64,000 nt of DNA from Straminergon stramineum (taxonomy: Eukaryota > Streptophyta > Bryopsida > Hypnales > Calliergonaceae). Both the position numbers and the translations under genes were made by a program. Position 1 is the stretch's first letter. The number at the start of each line of letters is the position of its first letter. The DNA lies in contig OY987266.1 in assembly GCA_963920665.1 (NCBI GenBank), forward strand, positions 1,183,001 to 1,247,000, in the 5' to 3' direction. The notes under the pieces were generated by a model. It had not been told where the DNA came from. It ran no database searches and saw only the letters and a list, made by a program, of their open reading frames with translations. This document shows positions 1-12,164 of this stretch, piece by piece.

Positions 1-2
1 CC

Positions 3-3000
3 ATGAGATTGGGTACGAAAGAGAAGACATCCAAGTTGATCCAGAAGTTGGGGAAGTTAACAGCCGTGGCTAATCTCAACCTTGGGAGTGAATGGCTTCG
101 AGAGGTAAAATGAAATTGCATATGTCCTCTCATCTTATGTTCTTTTCTTGTCATGCCATCTTTCTGAGTCTAAATTCCATGTGATACAGATTGAGCGCCA
201 TTGGAGCTCAAATATCACCCCCAAAATGACTCTCGAGAAGTTGCAGTTGATTGCAACTTGCAATGTCAGTAGTGAGAAAAAGGTGAAGTGGTTGTGATGG
301 TGGAATTCTTCAATTCAAACAAGAGAGGCTAGAAGATTCCTATTGAAGCCAGTTGGAGAGAATGAATTAAAATCATTCTTAGCAAAGGCCTATTGGTATG
401 CAGGGGTAAGTGCTTCTCCATGCCTTACAATTGTGTTATTTAGCAGATAACATTATCATTTGGATTCCAAAGATATCTATATGTGACAATTTTTCTTTTT
501 CTATTCTACAGATTGAAGAGGTGGGGAATGAAATGTTTGAGAAAATTGTCAAGAAGGATGAGCTATCGTTGTCCATGGATTCTCCCCAAGAACCAAAGAG
601 TTTTCTAGATTATGTGGAGGGATGGTGAATCCGAGTTTGGGACCATGCATTCTTGATGCATTTTAGGGGGCATGATGTCTTTAGGAAGTCAGATGACTTC
701 AAGAAGCACAAGGGCAGTGATCTAGTTGTAAAACGTGTGATTTACAGGTATGTATTCTACTTTCATGTTTTCATTGTTTTATGGTTAAGTGAATTATTGA
801 TTTCTTGGTTGCCTGCGATTTTTCTTAATAACATTCTTTATTTCTATAGGTATTTCAAGTACGAGCTGTTGCCAAAAGGAGCAATCGCGAAGCTTGATCT
901 TCCTCCTTTTCTAGGAACATGGTTGGATGTCTCCTGTGAGCATTGCATGTTCTCAACATCTCACTTGAGGTGGTGGACCAGTTTGCATCTCAAATCAGGT
1001 GCATGGTATTTGGATTGCCCACCAGAGTTCACGCTGTTACCAGAGGAGCACCTCAAGCACTCTATCAATTCTCATGAGGTTGTAGAAGAAATTGACGAGT
1101 TTGCTGGTCTTGATGAGGATGCAAAAGCAAAAGCAATGAAGAAGAGGGATGAAGTTGACAAGAAGAAAGCATTGAAAAACTCGGAGGGTGTAGACAAGGC
1201 TAAGGAGAGAATCACAAAGAAGGCTATGAAACTAGTTGAGATTGAAGAGGCTTCAGCAGCTAAGAAGACTAGGGGCAAAATTATGAAGCAACAAATTCCA
1301 CCTTCATCTACTAGAGATGAAGGATCCCAACACATGCAATCTTTCTCGTGAGGCACCAAACGTGATGTTGATTATGTTTCACTCAATGATGATGGGATGT
1401 TGCATGGTCCATCAGCTATGAAGTTTTTGAATGACTCAGACATTTCTATCGATGAGTTCATTCTTAATCATTCTCTAGTACATGTTTTGGCTGATCCTCT
1501 ACCCCAAGTATACCACAACATCATCAAATTTATTGATGAGGTTAGCAACTTCATTTGCCTTGATAAATTTGCTATGATTTTATTTTTTGACTTTATTTCT
1601 TTGTTTTACTAACTATCATAATTCTATTGCAGCACAAAGGAGTGAAGCAACGCTTCTTCAAAGGAGTTACAAGTGAGAAACCACACATTGATCTTATTAT
1701 TGCCGATGTTCCAAAGGGTTTGCCTGTCCCTGATTTGTCAGTGCCTACGACCAACGTGCCTAAGTGGAACATGGACAACCCTCTAGGGCTAGAGGTAGTT
1801 TTTGAATTCGTTGATGGTCATTTGCATGATGATGGAGCTCTTATCATTATTTATCCTTTGAAGGTTGTTACAAAAGCCACCATTCGCACATATGCAACTA
1901 CATATTATTTTAAGAAGATGAAGGATTGGTGGGGAATGAATTGGTTACATTTGGCCTCACCTATTTCTCCTTCTAGAACGGTATCATCATTTGTCCTTTT
2001 GGTTTAAAATGTAGTTAGTTTTTTATATACAGTTTTTTGTTGAATATTTCACTTTTAATTCTAAGCAAGGTGTTGTATGTTTATATTGGTTTTCAATTGT
2101 ATGATGTGAGATCTTTCTACTTGTTTTACGTTTCAAATAATCTAAGAGTATCCAATTATGCTTACATTATAGACTAACTATCTTCATATCTCTTAATTTT
2201 TATAGACTCAACGCTTTTGTATTTCGTTGTTTGTGAGGAACTTGCTTGGTATTGGTCCTTCAAAGTTTCAATTTCAGCCATGCCCAAGCTTGAAGAAATT
2301 GGGGGTGGATGTTGCCCTAGACGACGTCCTTCAGAATTTCACCAAATTGGAGACTTTGACCATGGACCACAATTCCAAGCCTTGGAGAGGGGCACGAGAA
2401 AAGGATCCACGATTCTTGCAGATGTTGATAGAAGCATCATTACTTCCAAATGACATTGTTCTAGACTGTACTACAGGAACTGGTAAATTCAATTGCCTTC
2501 CCCATCTATATTTGTAATCTTCATTTACATTTCCTCCTCCAACTCTCCCACCATTTTTCTAACAATTGATGTTGTGGTGATCTTGTTATTAGGGGCCTCC
2601 ATCCATGCATGCAGGATTGTGAGTAGACATATAGTTGCACTTGAAGAAGATAAGGCCATTTTTGAGGCAGTTCTAACTCCAATGATTCATTCTCTTTCGG
2701 ATGTTCCAATACCACTCGCAACAGTCATTTTGCAATCTAACGATGAAGATGTAGTGGAAGTTGAAGTTCCCCATATTATTAAGAAATCTCGTTTCAGTAA
2801 GTAAGTCTATCTTTGTCTAGAATTTTTTTCAATTTGTAAGTGTACATCTAAAACATTGTTTAAATTTTGTTTACATTTACATTGCTTATTTATTTCATTA
2901 GGAATTTAATATTTAAATCATTTCTAATCCTTTGTTATGTATTTGCAGCGTGATTTCTAATGGGGTAGTTCATCGACTTTTTTTCACTTTACCTCAGTTT

Positions 3001-3132
3001 TTCCCAAGCCCAGAGAAGTCCTATGTATTGTCATCATATGTAGAGGCTTTGGCTTCAACATTTGCATCTACTCAAAATTTTCCTATGCATGAAAAGTTGA
3101 GTTCTTTAGATCCTTTGGTTTGCAGTTTGTAG
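3..3132 (+). pseudogene. Decayed gene resembling a beta-class DNA N4/N6-methyltransferase
   Basis: Eight exons with GT-AG borders and matching phases can be read: 3-104, 190-405, 512-747, 850-1540, 1633-1980, 2206-2482, 2593-2800 and 2949-3132 (TAG stop), about 753 codons. The 5' end may lie outside the window. The C-terminal third has the order expected of permuted amino-methyltransferases: a degenerate catalytic motif (DLIIADVPKG, about 1690-1720, where DPPY would be usual), then DGALIIIYPL, then KPWRGAREKDPRFLQ, then the AdoMet loop DIVLDCTTGTG (split by the 2482/2593 intron) and HIVALEED as the acidic ribose-binding position. The middle (about 1090-1290) is Lys/Glu-rich and could hold a nuclear signal. 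Three in-frame TGA codons (295-297, 626-628, 1349-1351) interrupt it, and each could come from CGA by one C-to-T change. The frame and every splice site otherwise survive, so the decay is recent. The first five exons match nothing I recognise. The methyltransferase call rests on motifs only. Confidence 0.6.
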
Positions 3133-5277
3133 ATGTGACAGCCTTAGAATCAGACACAAAGTCATCATCAACTACTAGCAGTGGCCACTCTCAGTCTATG
3201 TCTACATTTTCTATGTAAGTCTATTTTTAGTTACACTGCACCTATTGGATTTTATTTTATCGGCCATTATATATTGTTTTGGTACTTCAATAAGTAGTAT
3301 TCTATGTATCTGAAGTTGTTATATTTAAAGCTTCCTTTGTTTTCAAAAATTTAAGGGATTATAAATGATATTTAATTCACAATAACATTGTGTTGCTAAA
3401 TGTGAAGTTCACTTATCATTTATCCTTGCTAGGAGGAATTAATGACCAATGATTCAAAGGCTCATTGATTATTACTTTATTTCCTACCATCAGAGTACTA
3501 CAAATGAGTAAAATAATTTTGTTTATGATTTGGAAATGATGTCATATGTCAACAACAAGTAGTGATATTTTTGCACGCCTCAGAATTCGAAATTATTATG
3601 TATTCTAAATAAAGAAAATAAAGATAATTCGCCCTACATATAATTCTATTGTCAAATGTCATAGAATGCAACCAAGTCTACGTCTCTTTGGCAGCATTTA
3701 AATTTCAAATTTTTTTAGGCCACACGAATTGGAGTCAAAATTGCATTTCTAAAGCTACATTTCATTAGTTGCTAAATAAAATTAAAAGGCATCATTTTAA
3801 TGGACGAAATTATTATCAATAAATAGTAAAAAAAAGGGCCGAAATGCACTACAATAGTGATTTATGGATTAAGTATCTTTTTTTTATAAATATCCTCAAC
3901 TATAACAAGAGAATTTGCAATAAATTTCACTACAAATGAACTGAATTACCATGAAGATAAAAAAAACTTTAATGACCGTTTTTTTTTTCATCCTACACTA
4001 TAAGGTGAAGTCTTTATCTTGAAGTCCACGATCATAGTACCTCATCAATTTTTAATACAAGAAAATCTACACTCGCAGCTCACACTCTTATGCTCACAGG
4101 CTCACAAAATAGCAACCCTACTAAATGCCCAAGGCACCAAATTCTAGTGTCATCAAAACTTTAAAGTTACAAAAATCTAACCAAGTTACTATTTTTAATA
4201 TTTTATAATTTTGAAAATTCTTTTTGATGTCTAATTTAACTTCCTCCAAAATGAAATCAACTCTTCAAAAAATCACTTTAAGAGCATACTACCTTTTTCT
4301 TTCCAACCTCATAGCAAAGAGAAGTTGGCACCCTTGATGTCATCGTTTGCATACATGAAACATAAGAGAAGGGATGCTCTAACTATTGGAGGCAACCCAT
4401 TCCTGATCATCGCTCCCTTTTAGCAATATAAATTGTTTTCTTTCCGCGCAGGAGGAGATGGCAGTGATTATCTACACCACAATTCCCTGTGCAGTTGTGT
4501 CACATTGTGATTGTTTTACAACACTCTTAATCCTTAGTGGATTTTGCAACCAACCCTTGTGGAAAACAGGAAGGTCTAGAAGACCAGAGTGGGAGGAATG
4601 GAATCTTTTGCTCAAAAATTCTTAGTAATTATGTTTTGAGAAACAAAAATCTGGAAAATAATGGAAACCTTCTTAACTCTATTTCTACACATTGGAAAAT
4701 TTTCCCACCCAAGAAATTCACCCTCTAGATATGTGTAACCACTTAAGTGGTTGGAAATGGGTTGCCTCCCTTAAAGGTGTAGCAACAAGTTTTGTAGTCT
4801 TGAAAATCAATCTTCACAAAAATAAGACTACTTCCATCATGCTTTGAAGAGTGGCAAAGTAATGACTTCTGGTGGAAAATTGAAAATACAATTGAACCTT
4901 GATTCTTCCACACTAGGGCCATTGCCATAGGCCAAAATAGTTTACAACATACTATCAATGTGTAGGACTTGAAGTCAAAGAATCTATTCTTATCCTATAG
5001 GGCATGGCCACCTTCAAGTTATTAGCTAAGGAATATAGTTGTTGGGCAAAGATTTGGCAACTTATAAGGATGGGGGATCAATTCCCTAACCCATACAATA
5101 GTATGGAATTTATCCCTTGGTAGAAGGGGCATTTGTAGCACAAGCCATTAGAAGGCATGCCATTCCCTCCTCAAAAAAACATTCAATATAGAGAGCTTAA
5201 GCTAGGTGTTGTATTTTACCAACACTAGGAACTATTTAGAATGTTGTTTATTTTTTCAATCCAAAACTTGCTACTTA
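3133..5277. other. AT-rich intergenic DNA without a recognisable gene
   Basis: Downstream of the pseudogene the sequence is AT-rich with stops in all frames. The run at about 4066-4125 (CTCACAGGCTCACAAAATAG) is one end of an interspersed repeat seen also near 39.1, 49.5, 52.3 and 59.8 kb. The short ORFs at 4537-4728 (+) and 4743-4958 (-) show no recognisable domain, and I do not treat them as genes. Confidence 0.5.
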
Positions 5278-6191
5278 CACTACTAGAAAGTAGTAACCGT
5301 TTAGACAAAAAATCAACAACCATGTGTTATTTGGGGTAGTAGCAGACATGAATTACACAATTCAATAGATTTTTGTAGAAATGTCATTTCCGTTCTATTG
5401 ATTTGGGTCCTACACTTTGAAAAAATTTTAAACTTTGAAATTTTTAGAATCTTCAAAGAACCTCTTAGGAATCTATAGGATCTTTTGGGAATCTTTTAGG
5501 AACACATGGAATCTTTTGGGAATCTTTAAAATCTTTTTGGATTTATTGTTTTTTCCTTAAAGATTTGAATATAATCTTATAATTTATGTCAAATTTGAAT
5601 TAGTTTTTAAATTTGATTAGAATTATAGATGATTTCAAAATCTAATTCAAATTCGTTTTTAGTAAATAAATTTGATTTAATCTTAACTTGATTAGAATTC
5701 TATTCCAATTCCAATTGCATTTTCTATGGACTATAATTTAAATTTATAATTTGATTAAAACTCATGTTTATATATATTTTGAAATATTTTTCATCGAGTC
5801 TTGTAAGTATTAGAACTTTTTGGATTGCTATAATTTTTATTATTACTTGTCTAAGAGCACTTTTGAAGTATTCTCACTTTAAATAGACTTCTATGTTTCA
5901 AATATTAATAATTTAAAGTAGTCTAATTTTTGAATTGTAAATATATTAATAGTTAAAAAAAACTAGACTTAAATACAAAATTTGTGAAACATTTTTTGTA
6001 AAAAGTGGACAAAGTATGAAGAAGCAAGAAAAGGCCTTCAAAGTCTACTAAATTTAAACAACACTACAATAAATATTAAAATTTGATTGCTCCTCACCAA
6101 TTTCTTAACATTTCACTCTATATAAATACTGACTTTCTTTGCACTAACTTTCATCAATTATAGTTATAGTTACTACCATAAACATTATTAA

Positions 6192-6948
6192 CCCTTAAAG
6201 AACAAACCTATAACCACTAATTTTAAGCCTCAATGCCCATCACTCAATTTGTTGCCATTTTTGAATTAGATATGTTTGAAATTTTTTATATTTCTTTTTC
6301 AAAGATGAAACTACATGTCCTCTTTACTTCACAAAAAATTTAGATTCTTGTGAGGAAAATTGATTTTTATGAGAATTTTTGAAGAAAAAGTGGAAAAAAA
6401 TCATATCAAATATAAAATCATTTCAAAAAATCTGAAAATTTCACCATGGGTGTACATTATAGTCACAAACATCATGGTGTCATCTCAAATCCCGTGTCAT
6501 TCCATAATTAGAATACAATAGACACTAAAAATACATCCAAAGTTCAAATTGTAATAAAATATTCAATATTACGGATTTTTTCAAAATTCAAATTAGAATA
6601 GAAACTAGGTCAGATGACCTTCGTTTCATTAGTTGAGCTCAACTTTAAAAAAATCATTTTTGTGGAGAAATTTTAAATTTAGAGCAAGGGGCAAGCAAAC
6701 AACTTTCCAAAATATACTAAAAATTGCACATTTTATTATTTGTATTCTTTACCAACTTGTCATTCACATGAATATAAACACTAACAACACTACAAACACT
6801 AGTAACACTACAAACTCATTTAGGTGCCCTTCATAATCCTCTGTGAAAGGTCTAGAAAAAAAATGGATAAAAAATTGCTTCCAATCTCCTTGCACATCCA
6901 TGTATAGTCGTTTAAATGCCACAAAATGGCATTCTCAACATTTCAGGG
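6192..6948. mobile_element. Candidate TTAA-flanked (piggyBac-type) element nested in the CACTA element
   Basis: TTAA occurs at 6188-6191 and 6949-6952, with inner termini CCCTTAAAG and the reverse complement of TTTCAGGG (CCCTGAAA). Only about eight terminal bases pair (CCCTnAAA), so this is the weakest of the TTAA elements here. It has no coding capacity. Confidence 0.35.
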
Positions 6949-7167
6949 TTAATAAGAAAATTATCAAACAATGGTTTGCAACTTCCAATCCAAATTGAAT
7001 TTAAATGCAATCTTAATTCGAAGGCAATCTTAATTTACTTGAAATATAATGTGAATTAAGATGCAATTTGAATTAGAATTCAAACAAAATTATAAATTCA
7101 AATTGAATGGAAATTCAAATTTGAATGGACATTCAAGTTGAATTACAAATTTAAATTGAATTGGAAA

Positions 7168-8017
7168 GGGTGATTGCAAGAAACACCTGTCCTATTTTGC
7201 GTCACACTTTCAATGCGGTGGTTGTTTTGTGCCAAAACTATTGGAGAAATGATTGAATGAACATGAAATTCAAAATGTAGGTTCCTCTAGCACTGATGAA
7301 TGAACACAAATTAATCTGAATTTTTCAAAATTATTTTAGGGTGTGAAATTGAATTTCATTTACATGTCACATTTGCGGTTTTGATAGTTTTTAGTACTAT
7401 CGAGTACCTTTTTTGAAGGATTACATCGTCAAAATTGGACAATGAGGTGCTGTAGTGGAATTACAACTTTTGTGGAGAGGGATTTGCAAAATCATGTTTC
7501 AATTGCCTTTGGCATTGCTCCAATGTGTGCAACGTTTACACAACATTTTCTAAGTAATACAAAATGTTTTCCAATTTCTTCTTGCTCCATTCAGTAGTTC
7601 TCTTAGTTGGCAATAATGGCCACTTTTAAATTTATTTTTCCAAAATCATTAACTATTTTTCAAAAATGGAAAAGTTCCAGCTTCATTTTCTGGGGTAAAT
7701 TGAAGACACTATCAAAAAATAGTAGTCTAGGGTATAGTGTAGGACTCAGTATTGGGCGGGGCCCACTACGCCTGCAATTTTGCCAACGTGGATGACAGGG
7801 ATTGTCCCAAAACATCAGCCTTCCCTAACATCTCCTACTGTCATCCACTACCATGCGGCCACGCATCTTCCTAGTGTTTCATCTTGATTCCAATCAACAG
7901 TCTACGTTTCATCTCCCGTACCCTTCATAGTACTCGCAGGACTCGTAGTACTAATAGGACTAACGCAGCAAAAACTGAAAACGCAACAAATAGGACAAGT
8001 GTTTCTTGCAATCACCC
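7168..8017. mobile_element. TIR element, family GGGTGATTGC, copy 1
   Basis: An inverted repeat of about 34 bp (GGGTGATTGCAAGAAACACC at 7168; the right end at about 7984-8017 is its reverse complement with few changes) encloses 850 bp without a coding region. GAAA flanks both ends (7164-7167 and 8018-8021), possibly a 4-bp target duplication. A second member with the same ends lies at 37744-38463. It is nested in the CACTA element and is therefore younger than it. Confidence 0.75.
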
Positions 8018-8761
8018 GAAATCAAAAGTGAGTTGAAATCTAAACAAATCAAATTTTGGTCCTGTCTCATAAGCTTCAAAATTGAAATTAAATGAAATTG
8101 TACAATACTTAAAAGTCAATAAATAAAATCAATAATCTCTTCATACACATCCTATAGCATCTTTTGTGCATTGGTTGAGTCTTTTTAACCCCACACGCGA
8201 GGCGGGAGGGTTGAACTCCCACGTTGGCCCCCTCTGAAGGGTGCGATTCGGCCTGCCCCTATTTGTAAGGGCAGGGTTTGCCAGCTAGCTCTGCCTTTGC
8301 TAGGTGCCCTACTATAAGGTGGCATGGGTCTTATTTAGATTACTTTATGTGGTTTTCAGCCATTTGGCATACTACATGGCAAAAAATAATTGGAATTTTT
8401 AATTTTACTAATGTTTTTTTTGTTGTTTAATTTTCAATGTCCAAATCAACAAAATCGAACAATAGATTTTTGTTTCATTTTGACTGGTACAACGTGACCA
8501 AAACAACTGAAATGAACAACAAATTTCAATTAGATTTCTATCATTTTGGACATGGTTTTTCTAGTAGTGTTATTGGGTTAGTGCAACAAGAAAACAATGT
8601 ATAATATCAATTTCATTCTTCTATGGGTTGGTTAAAGCACTTATTCTTAATCCATTTTGGTGCATGTGGCCTAACCAACAACCTTTGATTGGGTACATAA
8701 CTTGTATGGGAAGGATTCTACTTTAGACAAGACATGAGATACTTGATCTAGCATTGATTAA

Positions 8762-10015
8762 CCTCTCACCGCCGAAGACTTGAATAGGTTCAAAAACAAC
8801 ATTTCTTTTAAAGTGCTATAGATAGAATTTTCATTGAGTTATAAAGATCTCAACTATAAAATCTTGTAGTGCACTTGTTGCAAACGACATGCATCAAATT
8901 TGGTGTCATTGGACCGCATAGATTGCAAGATTATAATGTTTTAGTGTTGAAAAAGGATGGTGAATTTTTCCTAAACATACATTTGGAGGTGAAATTCGGT
9001 TCCTAAATCTACTCAAATGAAGAAACTTTAAACTCTGAAGTGATTCAAAATCAACATACCAGCACATTGATGACAAAAATATCATTCAATTGACTCATTG
9101 TGTCTGCAAAATGGCTTTGAAATGTCAAAAAATAGCAAGAAAAGTTGCAAAAATCACATCAAAAACTAAACCTCCTTCTACTAAAATGCTTTTCAATCAC
9201 TCATAACTTCTTGGATTGATATGAAAATGTATACAAACAAACTAGACTAGTATGTGAAACTTTTACAAGAAAAATGATTGGAAATGAACATTGTATGAAG
9301 AAGAAACAAGTTATCTAAGTTCATTGTAATCCAAAAATGTCAGGATTTTGAACTTCGAATTGCTCCCAGACATTCAAAACAACCTAGATTGACATGAAAA
9401 TTCTACCACAATAACTAGACTTCAAGGGGAACATAATCCCATAAATTTTTATTGAAAACAAACTTTGGATGAAGGAGATACAAGCCCACAGAGTTGCAGC
9501 CATCAAATGCAGTTTGGTGAACTCAAATTGAACTTCTGAACTTCAATTGGCTTCCAAAAATTCAGCAAATCTTGGATTGATCTGAAAACTTTCCCACACA
9601 ATCTAGAAGACAGAGTGCAAATTTTGCAACAAGTTTTATTGAATTTGGACATTGAATGCAAAAGTTACGACACTTTGAATTTGGCTTGAAGACACTTTTG
9701 GTCCCTTGAGGCGGTGAGCAGGGATTTTTTTTTCATTTATTGTAGGCAATGCCAAAACCAATGATTACCAAAAGGCTAAAGCTATTTACATCCATGAAAT
9801 TGGATGAAACTTGAAATCCATGGATGAAGTTTCATTTATTCATCCAAATTTATACACATTCATCCAAATAGAGTGATATTGTCCCAAGATGTGGTAGCAA
9901 ATTAGCGATTTCATCCACTGAAAAGCAAGAATATTTCACCTAATATTTCGTCTAAAAAATATTTCATCGCTTATTGACGAAAACTCACTCAAAAAAAAAA
10001 CCTGGCAGTGAGGGG
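8762..10015. mobile_element. TTAA-flanked inverted-repeat element, 1.25 kb
   Basis: TTAA is present at 8758-8761 and 10016-10019. The termini CCTCTCACCGCC and CCCCTCACTGCC (reverse strand) match over 12 bp with two transitions. The interior lacks an ORF. It carries three diverged tandem units of about 165-175 bp (near 9195, 9365 and 9545) built around phrases such as GGATTGATATGAAAA and CTAGA. The TTAA target and CC-start termini are the hallmark of piggyBac-type transposition. Confidence 0.65.
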
Positions 10016-11597
10016 TTAAATGGCCTCATATTCTCCATGCTAATTTTCAAGTCAATTGGGAGGAGGTCTAGGACTTGGATAGAGCCTATAAGCAAACAAA
10101 TCTTATGTGGAAGCTAAGTGAAGGCTCTCATACAATTAATTTATGATGAGGAAAGATTTCCAATCACTTTGATACTACTTGATCATTGTGTAATGTAGGG
10201 GAGGACAAATTGCTATACACAATTTTTGAATATGCATCCTCTCTGAATGCATTTGAGACTTCATCTATGCCTTGTGTAATATCCTTATTGCTGATACAAG
10301 GGATGTACCAACCTAATCGAACTTGCATTTCCACATTGTTTGGGATGTGTCAATAGACTCAAGAACAATTGTGTAAGCTTTAGGCCTTCCAATAGGGTCC
10401 TACGATTTGGTTCATTTGGATAGCTAGGAACTAGACCATTTTTCAAAACATTAGTTGGTCATTAGAGGCAATGTCATTGTCAATTTAAAAAGGTATTGTT
10501 AACTATGCTAGAGTTTCTTGGAATAAGTTTCAGTAGGCTACCCAAGTGTCTTAAGCTCAAGGCCAAAATCCTTAAGCAATTCGATGCTTAGTAGAGGCAA
10601 TTCACTCAAATCTTCTCTTGCACAAATCTTTAGATCTTCTAGGATAGTCAAAACCCTATGATTGGGTGGGGTAGCCATATTTGTTGTGTTTCCAAGGGCT
10701 TGCCCATCATCTTGCTGTGTCAAGTGTATTTTATTTCCTTTAAATAACAATGTTTTAGCCATTTGTTCTTTCCAAAACAAAAAAACAAAAAACTAGGTAT
10801 ATTTCTTGTGATTCACTAAATTGAGTCAATCTCTTGAACATTTGTATTCCAAAAAACATGTCACAAGAATGAATGAAGAAATTGTAAAATTTTGAACACA
10901 AAAGTCATAGACTATGAGGTATTGCACACTTCTTCAAAAATGTAAAAAAATATGCAATCATATTGTAATCATATTGCAATATTGCAATAATAAAAAGTTA
11001 GTGAATCTCAACATTTATAACCTTTAAGGTTTAGATTGACCCTCTTTTCTAAAATTGCTAAAACTAATTTTTGAAAATTTTAAATAATATAAATAAGGCA
11101 TTTACCTTGGATAACTTTCTATGTAAATGATAAAATGTACAATGTATACATTGTAGAAAACTAACTTTCTCAGCAATTATTAAAATTTGACTTTTGTATT
11201 GTCTTTTAAAAAATTATTTAAAATGTAGAAATTGAATTCGATAATTATTAAAATAAATTTGAAGACTTTTGATTGAATCAAAGGTATAAAATCTTCTTGA
11301 CAATCCTAAATAATCTATAGGTTACTACATATGCTATTACAAGATTGAAATTGACATATTTTTCTTATAAATATCATCTTAAGACAACACTAATAATTAG
11401 TATCTATTTTCTAATATATTTTGCAACCATGCTATCATTTTTCAACAATGACATTCAACAACCATGCTAGTACTCTAAAATGTTTTCCCTTTGCACATAC
11501 ATAAATGAAAGAATATTTCGAACTATGTAAGGTCTTAGTATTTTATTTCAACTACTTTAAGAAATTTGCACCACAATTGTTAAAAAATCTATTTTAA
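10016..11597. other. AT-rich intergenic DNA
   Basis: No gene is recognised. An 80-codon ORF on the minus strand (10780-10538) has no known domain or flanking splice logic, and I leave it uncalled. The rest is AT-rich with short homopolymer runs. Confidence 0.4.
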
Positions 11598-12164
11598 CCT
11601 CTGAATGACCAAATGATTGTTAAACATACACAAGTGATTTTGGGTAGATGCATATGAAGTCATTTTCTAATGGATGTTCTTCGAATTTTGACATGAGGTG
11701 TGAACATGTACCACCTAAGTGTGAATATAATTTTTTTTCCAATTGGGTATGTGGATCAAGAGTTATGCTCCCTTAAACTTTTAAGGCAACATGGGGAACT
11801 TTTGCAAAACTCTTCCTTTACTCTTGAAATTTGGCAAGTATGTAACTCATATGATACAAGATGCAAATATTAAAAAAATAACCATGTATATTGTAAAAAT
11901 TCCAATCTAGGAGGAGTTAAAGGTTGCTTGCCTTGTTGGGCAAGGTGAAATTTTTTTTCCTTCAAACTTCAAATATTATAGTTTTTCAATCTATGTGGTC
12001 AAAGTTTCGGAATTTTTTTCCACACATTCCTATAGTAGTTTAGTACAAATTTATACGATTGAATTTTGAAAGAAATCTTTTTTTTTTTCATTTTTTTCTC
12101 ACTACCCTAAAAAGTGGCAGTTTTTCACAATTTGTGCTGAAAATGTGCCTTAGTCCGTTAGGGG
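11598..12164. mobile_element. TTAA-flanked inverted-repeat element, 567 bp
   Basis: TTAA lies at 11594-11597 and 12165-12168. The termini CCTCTGAATGACC and CCCCTAACGGACT (reverse strand) pair imperfectly, with 8 of 13 matching. The interior is non-coding. The call rests on the paired TTAA and on similarity of the terminal pattern to the better preserved elements at 8762, 47207 and 58248. Confidence 0.5.

Larger units (their letters stand above)
5278..8569. mobile_element. Non-autonomous CACTA (EnSpm) transposon, 3.3 kb
   Basis: The left end reads CACTACTAGAAAG (5278) and the right end TTTTTCTAGTAGTG (to 8569), inverted repeats of the standard plant CACTA type. They are flanked by the same 3-bp duplication, TTA, at 5275-5277 and 8570-8572, as this superfamily makes. 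No long ORF is present inside, so the element lacks transposase. The interior is very AT-rich except for a GC-rich patch at about 7755-7870 and another at 8185-8330; the latter includes a short hairpin (CCTGCCC...GGGCAGG, 8251-8277). At least one other TIR element (7168-8017), and probably a second (6192-6948), sits inside, so part of the length is later insertion. Confidence 0.85.

Noticed and set aside
290..1355. Reassignment of UGA as a sense codon, suggested by three in-frame TGA codons
   Set aside because: TAR, and the preferred ARD model, end in TGA at the expected protein end, so TGA is a normal stop here.
8185..8330. A structural RNA gene in the GC-rich patch
   Set aside because: One short hairpin only; no tRNA or snRNA consensus, and the patch lies inside a CACTA element.
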